DNA of 14,378 bases from DASVEE01 sp036399695 (GCA_036399695.1 DASWMP010000314.1:1-14378), one strand, 5' to 3'. Counted from the first letter of the stretch, positions 1 to 8,796 are shown. Translations and numbers: made by a program. Notes: generated by a model not told the origin, from the sequence alone.

Positions 1-56
1 CCACCGCTCTTCTACACGTGTACCAGAGCGGTGGCCTTCGCCACCGCACTCCGAGA
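1..56. repeat. Family A palindromic repeat, copy 1 (cut by window start)
   Basis: Bases 1-10 pair perfectly with 25-34. Bases 28-35 and 40-47 (GCGGTGGC / GCCACCGC) form their own hairpin around CTTC, followed by the CACTCCGA tail also seen in copies at 4141-4218 and 14363-14378. The 11-24 spacer holds a small palindrome, TACACGTGTA (13-22). The left arm is truncated by the window edge. It ends 6 bases before the stop of the minus-strand cytochrome gene. It resembles a REP/BIME-type element (two hairpins head to head); no T-run follows, so it is not a classical intrinsic terminator. Confidence 0.75.
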
Positions 57-62
57 TCGCGC

Positions 63-1247
63 CTAGCGCTTCTGCACCCACTGCGCGAGGCGCACCGCGT
101 CTTCTTCCGCCAGCAGGCTCGCGTAGGTCGGCATCGGCGTGCCGGGCTTGAACTGCTCCGGGTGGCGGATCCAGCGGGCCACGTCGTCGACGTTCTTCCC
201 CTTCGCGTTGGCGAGCTTGGCGTGGTACTGCGCGCCGGCGGCGTGGCAGCTCGTGCAGCCGAGGGAGACGAACAGCTTCGCCGGATCGTCACCTTTCTTC
301 GCCGGCGGGGCGGCCGTGCGGGCGATGGCGTTCTGCACCTTCGGCTTCGTCTTGAGGAACGCGTACAGCGCGCGGGTGTCGGTCTCGTCGAGGCCGCGGA
401 AACGGGGCATCACACGGAGCGTCGTGCCGTCGCGGCGGACGCCTTCGCGGACGGCGGTCTCGAACTCTTCCGGCGTGTAGGCGGCGATGCCGGTGGCGTC
501 GAACGTCAGGTTGGCGGTCAGCACCTTCTGGCCGGCCGGGTCGACGAACTCGCCGCCGCCGGCGAACGCGCCGGGCTTGGACGTCTTCTCCGGATCGAAG
601 CCGGCGGTGTGGCAGCCGCCGCAGTCGTACACGCTCTCGGCCAGATAGTGGCCCCACTCGACCGTCGGCCCCTTCGGCGGCGCGACGATGCCGTCGGCCG
701 GACGGTTCGGCACGCGGATGGCGCCGGCGCTGAGGGCGATCAGTTTGCCCTGCGCGCTGAGGCGGCTCTTCGGATTCACCTTCGGATCGGGGGCGAAGAG
801 GGGATCGTCGGAACGGAGATAGCCGATGACGGCGGCAAGGTCGGCGTCGCTCATCCCGAAGGAGGGCATGATCGTCATCTGGTTGTGGCGATTGACGGCG
901 AAGCGGACCTGACGGGCCACCTGGCCATCCGAGAGTCCGCCGATGCCGGCCTTTTTGTCGCGCGTGAGGTTCGCCGAATAGAACTCGCCGAGGAAGGAGG
1001 GGACCTCTTTCATCTGTGCGCCGGCGGCGCGGCCGGTGTGGCGGTCGAGGTGGCAATCCTCACACATCGAGTGGAAGATCGCCGCCCCCTTCGCCCGCGC
1101 TTCGGGGCTCATGTCCGCTTTGATCCGCGGCAGCGGCACCTCGACCGGACGGGAGATCGTAACGTGGGAGTAACCAAGTGCTGTGGTGAGAAGCACCACG
1201 AACGTCAGCGGCAGACCGACCGCAATGCGTTTGAGAATCTTCTTCAT
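63..1247 (-). CDS. Membrane-anchored tri-heme cytochrome c
   Basis: This is an electron-transfer protein on the periplasmic side of the inner membrane. The start is taken at the ATG at 1247 because the protein then opens with MKKILKR and a hydrophobic segment (residues about 6-25), a signal anchor; a longer reading from 1298 only adds 17 unremarkable residues. Neither start has a clear Shine-Dalgarno. Three CXXCH heme-attachment motifs are visible: CEDCH 62-66, CGGCH 209-213 and CTSCH 331-335. Candidate axial methionines occur in IMPSF (M127), VMPRF (M280) and TPMPTY (M372), so each heme domain has a partner. The 394-residue, three-domain layout resembles cytochrome c subunits of membrane alcohol or gluconate dehydrogenases, but no dehydrogenase gene is nearby, so the electron donor is unknown. 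It is divergent from glgP, with no obvious functional link. Confidence 0.88.
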   Translation of the reverse strand: MKKILKRIAVGLPLTFVVLLTTALGYSHVTISRPVEVPLPRIKADMSPEARAKGAAIFHSMCEDCHLDRHTGRAAGAQMKEVPSFLGEFYSANLTRDKKAGIGGLSDGQVARQVRFAVNRHNQMTIMPSFGMSDADLAAVIGYLRSDDPLFAPDPKVNPKSRLSAQGKLIALSAGAIRVPNRPADGIVAPPKGPTVEWGHYLAESVYDCGGCHTAGFDPEKTSKPGAFAGGGEFVDPAGQKVLTANLTFDATGIAAYTPEEFETAVREGVRRDGTTLRVMPRFRGLDETDTRALYAFLKTKPKVQNAIARTAAPPAKKGDDPAKLFVSLGCTSCHAAGAQYHAKLANAKGKNVDDVARWIRHPEQFKPGTPMPTYASLLAEEDAVRLAQWVQKR

Positions 1248-1347
1248 GGCCCGGCCAAATTGGGGCGCCGTAGCGGCTGAGGCCGTGAGGAGGGTCACAG
1301 CGTTTGAGTTTGGTAACGATTGGGGCCCGGGGCCCTGGGCCCCAGTG

Positions 1348-1485
1348 GGGGTCAGGCCCTTGGTCTGGGGGACGTTGCTCCCTGAGCCCTGGCTTGGTAA
1401 GGCTCGGGGCCGGTGGGGTCAGACCCGGTGGGGTCAGACGCTTGGCCGGTGGGGTCAGACCCTTGGTCTGAGGAGCGTTGCGCCC
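1348..1485. repeat. 35-bp imperfect direct repeat with hairpin (family B)
   Basis: Bases 1348-1382 and 1451-1485 match at 30 of 35 positions, 103 bases apart. The second copy contains a perfect hairpin, TCAGACC (1455-1461), CTT loop, GGTCTGA (1465-1471); the first keeps it with a G:T pair. Between them the 15-mer CCGGTGGGGTCAGAC occurs at 1410-1424 and 1425-1439, and again at 1446-1460. Confidence 0.8.
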
Positions 1486-1613
1486 GAGTTCCCACCTGAG
1501 CCCACTCTCTTTCCGGAAGAAGTCTGGGTTTGGGTACAGTTCCCATTCACGATGAAACCGCGCCGCGAATGCCCCCCGAACCTCGGGTCTGACACCCACC
1601 GGGCCCCGAGCCC
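1401..1613. repeat. Inverted pair of family B units
   Basis: Bases 1401-1426 and the reverse complement of 1585-1612 match over their whole length except for two single-base indels. The core is GGCTCGGGG...CCGGTGGG...GTCAGACCC. The family B element is thus present in both orientations within one gap. Confidence 0.75.
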
Positions 1614-1633
1614 TGGGCCCGGATCCCTCTCCC

Positions 1634-1643
1634 GGAGCCCCTT

Positions 1644-1646
<3 letters not shown>
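1634..1646 (+). promoter_or_regulatory. Ribosome binding site that sets the glgP GTG start
   Basis: GGAG at 1634-1637 lies 6 bases before the GTG at 1644. This good Shine-Dalgarno spacing supports a GTG start for glgP. Confidence 0.65.
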
Positions 1647-4130
<2,484 letters not shown>

Positions 4131-4140
4131 GGGATTTCTA

Positions 4141-4218
4141 TCGGAGTGCGGTGGCGAACGAACGCCACCGCTCTTTCATACCTGCACCACAGCGGTGGCG
4201 TTCGCCACCGCACTCCGA
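4141..4218. repeat. Family A palindromic repeat, complete copy 2
   Basis: Arms 4141-4172 and 4191-4218 are inverted copies, identical except for a 4-base AACG duplication in the left arm, around an 18-base spacer (4173-4190). Each arm is also a hairpin: GCGGTGGCG/CGCCACCGC at 4148-4156 with 4163-4171, and at 4192-4200 with 4203-4211. The whole is two palindromic units head to head, as in BIMEs. It fills the gap between the convergent glgP and tetR genes, 10 bases after one stop and 2 bases beyond the other. It could act as a bidirectional 3' mRNA end structure, but there is no T-tract. Confidence 0.85.
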
Positions 4219-4220
4219 GA

Positions 4221-4829
4221 TCACGCCGGTCCTAAACCGTTCACCATCGCCGCGAAGGCGGCCCTGATCTGGCTATCGTCACCCGGTGACGGCCGGTTCT
4301 GCCGCTCCGCGAGCACGCGCTCGCGCAGCAAGCCTTCGGCGGCGCCGAGCATCGCGGCGGCCAGCAGTGCGGGGGCGGTATCGTTGCGGAACGAGCCGTC
4401 TTCCTGCCCTTTGCGGATCAGCGACAGCACCAGCTCCATGAACGTCGTGTAGCCCTTCGACAGGACCACCTCGTGGCCGCGCATGCGGCGTCCCTCGAAG
4501 AGGAAGAGGAAGGCGATGTCGTGGTCGCGGGAGAAGTTGTCGATCATCAGGCCGAGGATGCGAAGAATGGCGTCGCGGCCGTGGCGGGATTCGGCGATCT
4601 GCTGCGTCACGTCGTCCGCCAAGACGGTCCAGCCGTCGTTGAAGACCGCCTCGAGGAGGCCTGCCTTGCCTCCGAAATAACGGATGAGCTGCGATTCCGA
4701 GCTCCCTGCTTCCCTCGCGATCGCCGCCGTGGACGTGGACTCGTAGCCGTTGCGGCTGAAGAGCATTTTGCCGGCGGCGAGCAGGCGTCCGCGCGAGGTG
4801 AGGGTGAGATCGCCGTCCTGAGGGGTCAC
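4221..4829 (-). CDS. TetR/AcrR-family transcriptional regulator
   Basis: This is a DNA-binding repressor-type protein of about 202 residues, normal for the family. The N-terminal HTH reads from RGRLLAAGKMLFSRNGYESTS through AIAREAGSSESQLIRYF (residues about 13-52 from the GTG), followed by the usual GGKAGLLEAVF helix. The C-terminal helical ligand domain is family-typical and not informative about the ligand. Start choice is uncertain. The GTG at 4829 puts 12 residues before the HTH and sits 6 bases after a possible -10 element. A TTG at 4865 would add 12 residues but overlaps the possible -35. Neither has a Shine-Dalgarno. The palindrome at 4866-4878 just upstream suggests autoregulation. 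The target genes are not evident: it converges on glgP and is divergent from the secreted protein at 5056. Confidence 0.9.
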   Translation of the reverse strand: MTPQDGDLTLTSRGRLLAAGKMLFSRNGYESTSTAAIAREAGSSESQLIRYFGGKAGLLEAVFNDGWTVLADDVTQQIAESRHGRDAILRILGLMIDNFSRDHDIAFLFLFEGRRMRGHEVVLSKGYTTFMELVLSLIRKGQEDGSFRNDTAPALLAAAMLGAAEGLLRERVLAERQNRPSPGDDSQIRAAFAAMVNGLGPA

Positions 4830-4835
4830 ACGACC

Positions 4836-4865
4836 AGCGTAGGCGGCGGTCGTGGGAGCCGTCAA
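4836..4865 (-). promoter_or_regulatory. Candidate tetR promoter (leaderless)
   Basis: On the minus strand TTGACG (4865-4860) lies 18 bases from TACGCT (4841-4836), which is 6 bases before the GTG at 4829. The -35 is good and the -10 weak (3 of 6). If used, transcription would start at or next to the GTG, giving a leaderless mRNA, which fits the absence of a Shine-Dalgarno. This is inference only. Confidence 0.35.
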
Positions 4866-4878
4866 GTAGTGCCACTAC
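4866..4878. promoter_or_regulatory. Candidate TetR operator
   Basis: GTAGTGCCACTAC is a perfect 6+1+6 palindrome directly against the putative -35 of the tetR gene, in the gap between tetR and the divergent gene at 5056. Its place and symmetry are what TetR-family autorepressors use. Binding by this protein is inferred. Confidence 0.5.
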
Positions 4879-4910
4879 CACCCCGTTGGGGGGTCGATTG
4901 ACCCGATGGA

Positions 4911-4984
4911 CCCGATGGGACCGATGGGACAGATGGGACAGATGGGACCAATGGGGAGGCGGGGTCCCATAGGTCCCATCGTCC
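4911..4984. repeat. Family C GATGGGAC repeat, locus 1
   Basis: Five 9-bp tandem units of the type CCGATGGGA / CAGATGGGA run from 4912 to 4956. They are followed by inverted units GTCCCAT and GGTCCCATC (4964-4980). CGATGGGACC (4913-4922) is the exact inverse of GGTCCCATCG (4972-4981). The last 21 bases (4964-4984) recur exactly at 10134-10154. Read in frame they would encode GPM/GQM units ahead of the secreted protein at 5056, but this is repeat DNA, not coding. Confidence 0.8.
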
Positions 4985-5020
4985 CCCAACGTTCCCTGCA
5001 ACCCCAACCGAGCGCGGGCG

Positions 5021-5026
5021 TACAAT
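5021..5026 (+). promoter_or_regulatory. Candidate -10 box for the secreted caspase-like gene
   Basis: TACAAT (5 of 6 to consensus) lies 29 bases before the ATG at 5056. No convincing -35 precedes it; TGCAAC at 4997-5002 has 18-bp spacing but is poor. Confidence 0.4.
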
Positions 5027-5055
5027 CATCTCGTCCAAAATCTGCTCGGTGCCCC

Positions 5056-5622
5056 ATGCTCCGAAACGTCATTCTGCTGGCGCTGCTTTGCGTGCAGGTG
5101 TTCCCCGCCTATGCGGCGGATCGGGAACGTGCTGTCCTGATCTACCCGCGGGAGCGGTGGTCGCTCTGGCCCGTCTTCTACACCCGTCACCAGAATGACC
5201 TGCGGCAGCAGCTTCGGCAGCGCTACGCCGTGGAAGTCCACCGTCAGGTGGCCACCGACGACGCCCTCTTCGCCGTCGACGTCACCGGCGCCAAGCTCCT
5301 CGTCATCTCCGCGCACGGCGACCCCTTTTCGATGTACTTCGCCGGGCGGACGCACCGCACCCTCGATGGCAGCGACCGCTGGCGCCTCTCCGCCTTCCTC
5401 GAGCGCCTCGATCCCCACGCCACCATCGTCCTGCAGTCCTGCCATACCGGACGGGGTTTCGCGCACCTCGTGAAGCAGCTCGCCGGCCCGGACCGTACCG
5501 TCATCGCCGCCAAGGGGGAAGTGCCGTGGGACGGGGTGCACATTACGTCGGTCGAGCCCTTCGACGTGCGGATCACCTGTGAGGACGAAGGGAAAGAGTG
5601 GGACTGCACGGTGAAGCTGTAG
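5056..5622 (+). CDS. Secreted small protein with caspase-like (clan CD) His/Cys motifs
   Basis: The product is 188 residues and I cannot assign it to a named family. The start at 5056 gives a clean signal peptide (MLRNVILLALLC...AYA|AD, cleavage after about residue 20); longer in-frame readings only translate the upstream tandem repeat. After it come a strand ending in VISAHG (H87, G88) and, 42 residues on, a strand ending in VLQSCHTG (C129). Hydrophobic block-His-Gly and hydrophobic block-x-Cys are the hallmarks of clan CD peptidases (caspase, metacaspase, clostripain, CHAT). Length and order suit a minimal caspase-type core. C175 and C184 near the C-terminus could form a disulfide after export. 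It lies 91 bases upstream of a LytS-type kinase gene on the same strand. Proteolytic activity is inferred from two motifs only; it could be an inactive or unrelated alpha/beta fold. Confidence 0.8.
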   Translation: MLRNVILLALLCVQVFPAYAADRERAVLIYPRERWSLWPVFYTRHQNDLRQQLRQRYAVEVHRQVATDDALFAVDVTGAKLLVISAHGDPFSMYFAGRTHRTLDGSDRWRLSAFLERLDPHATIVLQSCHTGRGFAHLVKQLAGPDRTVIAAKGEVPWDGVHITSVEPFDVRITCEDEGKEWDCTVKL

Positions 5623-5639
5623 CCGATTCCGGATTTCCA

Positions 5640-5669
5640 ACCGTTCATCCCACCACTCCGGCCGCTCGT
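5640..5669 (+). promoter_or_regulatory. Candidate LytTR-binding direct repeat
   Basis: ACCGTTCAT (5640-5648) fits the known LytTR half-site pattern [TA][AC][CA]GTTN[AG][TG] at every position. GCCGCTCGT (5661-5669) fits at 7 of 9. The 12-base spacing matches the usual 12-13 bases between half-sites. It lies 45 bases before the kinase gene whose partner regulator carries a LytTR domain, so autoregulation is plausible. Confidence 0.45.
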
Positions 5670-5713
5670 CCCACCCCGAAAGCATTCCACCCTCTGCCCG
5701 GTTACAACGCGCC

Positions 5714-6778
5714 ATGTCGGTGACGCGCAAGGCACTGTTGATCTTCGCCTGCTGGACGCTGGTCGGACTCTACTTCTCCGTCCATACGATGGCCCTGTAC
5801 TCCTACATCGGCCGTCCGCTGCCGTTCACCTACACGGCCCGCATCCACCTGACCTGCGCCTACACCTGGGCCCTCTTCACCCCGCTTCTTCTCATCCTCT
5901 CCAAACGCTGGCCGCTCACCGGGCGCCATCGCTGGCCGCACGTCGGGCTGCACATGGCGTCGGCACTGATCTTCTCCTCCCTCTCACTCTTCATCGTCGA
6001 GATGGCGCACCGGTTCTGGAACGGCGAGCCGTTTCGCGACTGGAGCTGGGGCTGGAGCGCGCTGATGTACGAGGAGCTCCACGGCGACATCCTCCGCTAC
6101 TGGGCCGTGATCGTCATCGACCACACCCTCGGCTATTACCAGCGCATGCGCGACCGCGAGCTGACGGCGTCGCAGCTCCGTGCCGAGCTGGCCGAATCGA
6201 AGCTCGAAGTCCTCAAACGCCAGCTCCATCCGCACTTTCTCTTCAACACCCTCAACTCCATCTCCGTGCTGATGTTCGAGGACGTGACGGTCGCGAACCG
6301 CATGCTCCTCCGCCTGAGCGATCTCCTCCGGCACGGCCTCACCGCCGACTCCCCGCACGAGGTCAGCCTCGACCGCGAGCTCCGCTTCCTGGAGCGCTAT
6401 CTCGACATCGAGCGGATGCGCTTCGGCGACCGTCTCACGATCAGTATGAACGTCGATCCGACCTCCCTCGGCGCGCGCGTCCCGAACCTCATCCTCCAGC
6501 CGCTCGTCGAGAACGCCATCCGTTATGGCGTGGCCGCCATCGACCGCCCCTCGACCGTGGCCATCCGCGCCGAGAAGCAGGGGGAAGAGCTGCGGCTCGA
6601 AGTGCGGGACGACGGTCCCGGCCTGGCCCGCAACGCCAGGCGTGGCGTCGGCCTGTCGAATACCGAGGCGCGGCTGCGGCAGATGTACGGCGCGGACCAG
6701 AAGCTCGAGCTCACCAGCCCTGCGACGGGCGGCCTGCTCGTGAGCATCTCCATTCCCTTCCGTATGGCCACGGCGTGA
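5714..6778 (+). CDS. LytS/YehU-type sensor histidine kinase
   Basis: This is an inner-membrane sensor kinase of 354 residues. Four hydrophobic segments are visible (about 7-30, 45-63, 76-96, 127-140), then a linker helix and the His_kinase domain (PF06580 type). LKRQLHPHFLFNTLN (168-181) holds the phospho-acceptor, H174 by the family pattern PHFxFN. The ATPase domain has the N-box PLVENAIRYG (263-272), DDGPG (299-303) and GVGLSNTEARL (311-321). No PAS, GAF or large periplasmic domain is present, so the signal is probably sensed in the membrane. The start has no clear Shine-Dalgarno. Its stop overlaps the start of the response-regulator gene (TGATG), so the two are translationally coupled partners. 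A LytTR-like site lies upstream. Confidence 0.95.
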   Translation: MSVTRKALLIFACWTLVGLYFSVHTMALYSYIGRPLPFTYTARIHLTCAYTWALFTPLLLILSKRWPLTGRHRWPHVGLHMASALIFSSLSLFIVEMAHRFWNGEPFRDWSWGWSALMYEELHGDILRYWAVIVIDHTLGYYQRMRDRELTASQLRAELAESKLEVLKRQLHPHFLFNTLNSISVLMFEDVTVANRMLLRLSDLLRHGLTADSPHEVSLDRELRFLERYLDIERMRFGDRLTISMNVDPTSLGARVPNLILQPLVENAIRYGVAAIDRPSTVAIRAEKQGEELRLEVRDDGPGLARNARRGVGLSNTEARLRQMYGADQKLELTSPATGGLLVSISIPFRMATA

Positions 6779-7521
6779 TGCGAGTCCTCATCGTCGACGA
6801 TGAGCCGATCGCCCGGCGCGGCCTGCGCCGGCTGCTGGAGCGGGAGCCCGACGTCGAGATCGCCGGCGAAGCGGGCAGCGGCCCGGCCGCGGTGGAGGCG
6901 ATCCGCGAGCACGAGCCCGATCTCGTCTTCCTCGACATCCAGATGCCGGGCATGTCGGGCCTGGAAGTCGTCGAAGCCATCGGCGCCGAGGCCATGCCGG
7001 CGGTCGTGTTCGTGACGGCGTTCGACCGGTACGCGCTCGATGCCTTCGACCGCAACGCCGCCGATTACGTCCTCAAGCCGGTCGATCCGGAACGCTTCGA
7101 GCGTGCACTCGGCCGGGCGCGGCAGCGCATCGCCACCGGCGACCGGCGCGACCTCGAGAAGCGGCTGCTCCGTCTGCTGGAGACGGCGAGGCCGCGTGCG
7201 GAGCGGCTGATCGTCCGCTCGGCGAATCGCGTCCAGTTCGTGGAGATCGCGGAGATCGACTGGATCCACGCCGAGGATAACTACGTGCGTATCCACGCCG
7301 GCGCGAACACCTATCTGCTGCGTGAGACCGTCACGAGCCTCGAGCAGCGTCTCGACGCCGGCCAGTTCCTCCGCATCCGCCGCTCGACGATCGTGCGCAT
7401 CGACCGCGTCAAGGAAGTCCGTTCGCTCCTGAACGGCACCTTCGAGCTGGTGCTCAAAGACGGGACGAAAGTGGTGTCGAGCCGCCGCTACCGGGAGAAG
7501 ATCGAAACGCTCCTGAGCTGA
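6778..7521 (+). CDS. LytTR-family response regulator (LytR/AlgR type)
   Basis: This cytoplasmic transcription factor has 247 residues and is the partner of the upstream kinase. The receiver domain (1 to about 120) has the acidic pair D8/D9, phospho-acceptor D53 in FLDIQMPG, T80 and K100 (LKP). The LytTR DNA-binding domain spans about 145-247, with the family landmarks IHAEDNYVRIH and FLRIRRSTIVRIDRV. The start is the ATG at 6778, which shares its A with the kinase stop TGA; a GTG one codon earlier (6775) is also possible. No Shine-Dalgarno is seen, so reinitiation from the kinase gene is likely. LytTR proteins bind direct repeats, and such a repeat occurs at 5640-5669. Confidence 0.96.
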   Translation: MRVLIVDDEPIARRGLRRLLEREPDVEIAGEAGSGPAAVEAIREHEPDLVFLDIQMPGMSGLEVVEAIGAEAMPAVVFVTAFDRYALDAFDRNAADYVLKPVDPERFERALGRARQRIATGDRRDLEKRLLRLLETARPRAERLIVRSANRVQFVEIAEIDWIHAEDNYVRIHAGANTYLLRETVTSLEQRLDAGQFLRIRRSTIVRIDRVKEVRSLLNGTFELVLKDGTKVVSSRRYREKIETLLS

Positions 7522-7530
7522 TCCTGGAGA

Positions 7531-7980
7531 TCATTTCTTCGCGCGGATGGCCTCGTACCGCGCGATGAACTCCTCCGGCGTCGTGGCGGCAATGATCTTC
7601 CCTACCGCCTCGGGCTGCAGATCTTCCAGCTTCTTGAACCGCAGACACGACTTGCCGATGTCGAGCTTCTTGCCCGCGTTGCGGTACTCCTCGCGGAGGA
7701 ACTGCTCCTGCTCGGAGTCGGCGTACACGTTCATCAGGTAGAGCGCGTAATAGTTCTTCTGCGCGGCCAGCGCCACGTAACCGAGCGGCTGCTTGTTGTA
7801 CGTGTCGGGATAACGCTCCAGCGGGACGCACCAGGTGATCATCCCGAAGGTCACGGTCTCCTTGTAGCCCTTCGGGAGATTCCGCTGCACCAGCTCGCGC
7901 ACCTTCGCGACCACCTCACGGCGCTCTTCGGGAAGCTCGTCGAGGTACGCCTCGACCGTCGTCGCGTTGCTCTTGGCCAT
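7531..7980 (-). CDS. DUF1801 (YdhG-like) domain protein
   Basis: This is a small cytoplasmic protein of 149 residues. The start is the ATG at 7980 (MAKSNATTVEAYLDELPEERR), where the domain begins; longer readings would run into the upstream cyclase gene. The pattern YLDELPEERREVVAKVRELV, a conserved TFGMITW around 44-50, a strand AAQKNYYALYLM and a lysine/leucine-rich C-terminal helix region (GKSCLRFKKLEDLQ) is characteristic of DUF1801. The biochemical role of the family is not settled. It lies 10 bases downstream of the diguanylate cyclase gene on the same strand and may be co-transcribed. It converges on the response regulator with only 9 bases between stops. Confidence 0.9.
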   Translation of the reverse strand: MAKSNATTVEAYLDELPEERREVVAKVRELVQRNLPKGYKETVTFGMITWCVPLERYPDTYNKQPLGYVALAAQKNYYALYLMNVYADSEQEQFLREEYRNAGKKLDIGKSCLRFKKLEDLQPEAVGKIIAATTPEEFIARYEAIRAKK

Positions 7981-7990
7981 GTGCGCAATT

Positions 7991-8743
7991 CTAGGCCATC
8001 GCGTCGCGCGGCCAGGCCTTCGACGCGTAGTGCACGCGATTCCGGCCGGCCCGCTTCGCCGCATAGAGGGCTCGGTCGGCACGCTCGACGAGCTCCTGCG
8101 GGTTGACGTCCGTCCCCGACGTGGCCACGCCGAAGCTGGCGGTGACGCCGAGGGGCTCGATCCCGGCGCGGAGCCGCTCGGCGATCGCGACGGCTATCTC
8201 TTCACTCGTATTCGGCAGCAACAGCGCGAACTCCTCGCCGCCCCACCGGGCGATCACGTCGCCGCTGCCGCGCACCGCTTTCTCCAGCGAGGCCGCCACA
8301 GCGCGCAGACACTCGTCGCCCGCTGTATGGCCATGCGTGTCGTTCAGCACTTTGAAGTGATCGAGGTCGAGCAGGATCAGCGACAGCATGTCGCCGCGGC
8401 GGATGGCCCGCTCCCATTCGTCGACGAGCGCACGGTCGAAGTAACGCCGGTTGGCGACACCCGTCAACGCATCGCTCAACGACAACCGCTCGAGCCGCTC
8501 GTTGGCCTGCTCGAGCCGGATGTTCGACACTTCGAGCAAGGCGTTCTTGTCGACGAGCATCTCCTTCGCCTCGCGCAGTTGCTCGATGGTGGCATTGAGC
8601 GCAAGCGTCTGCGCCTCGACACGCATCTGCAGCTTGTGCGCACGCCGCCGCAAGGTGCGCGTCCATAAGTAGACGCCGCCGACGACGAGCGCGATGACAA
8701 GGAAAGCAATCGCGGAGACGAGCCCCACACCATCACTCAACAT
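7991..8743 (-). CDS. Membrane-bound diguanylate cyclase (GGDEF)
   Basis: This enzyme makes the second messenger c-di-GMP from two GTP. It has 250 residues: one N-terminal transmembrane helix (about 6-27), a coiled-coil-like helix (about 35-88) and the GGDEF domain (about 88-250). The domain reads LSLSDALTGVANRRYFD, LLDLDHFKVLND (metal aspartate), HTAGDECL and the active-site loop RWGGEEF (166-172), a catalytically competent variant. The usual RxxD inhibitory site before the loop is not in register: the sequence is RGSGD (158-162), an RxxxD. The start at 8743 has GGGGA 6 bases upstream and places the membrane helix right at the N-terminus; a start at 8833 would add an arginine-rich stretch read from the inverted repeat. 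The PilZ gene lies upstream on the same strand, DUF1801 downstream. Confidence 0.94.
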   Translation of the reverse strand: MLSDGVGLVSAIAFLVIALVVGGVYLWTRTLRRRAHKLQMRVEAQTLALNATIEQLREAKEMLVDKNALLEVSNIRLEQANERLERLSLSDALTGVANRRYFDRALVDEWERAIRRGDMLSLILLDLDHFKVLNDTHGHTAGDECLRAVAASLEKAVRGSGDVIARWGGEEFALLLPNTSEEIAVAIAERLRAGIEPLGVTASFGVATSGTDVNPQELVERADRALYAAKRAGRNRVHYASKAWPRDAMA

Positions 8744-8796
8744 GACCAGTCCCCAAAGAGTACGCGCTGCCGGCTGGCGATGTCGACAGCGACGAC

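Larger units (their letters stand above)
1248..1643. other. Repeat-rich divergent intergenic region
   Basis: This 396-base gap lies between the divergent cytochrome and glgP starts and should hold both promoters. No convincing -35/-10 pair is visible. TACAGT at 1535-1540 is a weak -10 candidate for glgP but has no good -35. The gap starts with a GC-only palindrome (TGGGGCCC 1321-1328 with GGGCCCCA 1337-1344) and contains the direct and inverted repeats listed separately. I see no convincing protein-coding signal: the open frames here are Pro/Gly/Thr-rich readings of the repeats. Confidence 0.7.

Noticed and set aside
1..56. Family A repeats as Rho-independent terminators.
   Set aside because: The hairpins are strong and correctly placed after stop codons, but none is followed by a T-run on either strand, so classical intrinsic termination is not supported.
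18..1280. Long plus-strand open frame opposite the cytochrome gene.
   Set aside because: The arginine/alanine/histidine-rich translation has no family features and is an antisense shadow of the gene with three CXXCH motifs. Similar long antisense frames across glgP, the TonB receptor and others were dropped for the same reason.
1410..1460. CRISPR-like array in the 15-mer repeats.
   Set aside because: The units are adjacent or 6 bases apart with no unique spacers of regular length, and no cas genes are present.
4231..4245. Another near LytTR half-site (ACCGTTCAC) near the end of tetR.
   Set aside because: It lies within coding sequence, misses the last consensus position and has no partner at 12-13 bases. 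It was used as a reminder that single matches occur by chance.
4906..5055. N-terminal extension of the secreted protein with MDPMGPMGQM-type repeats.
   Set aside because: It is a translation of the family C tandem repeat, precedes a TACAAT -10 candidate, and would bury a perfect signal peptide internally.
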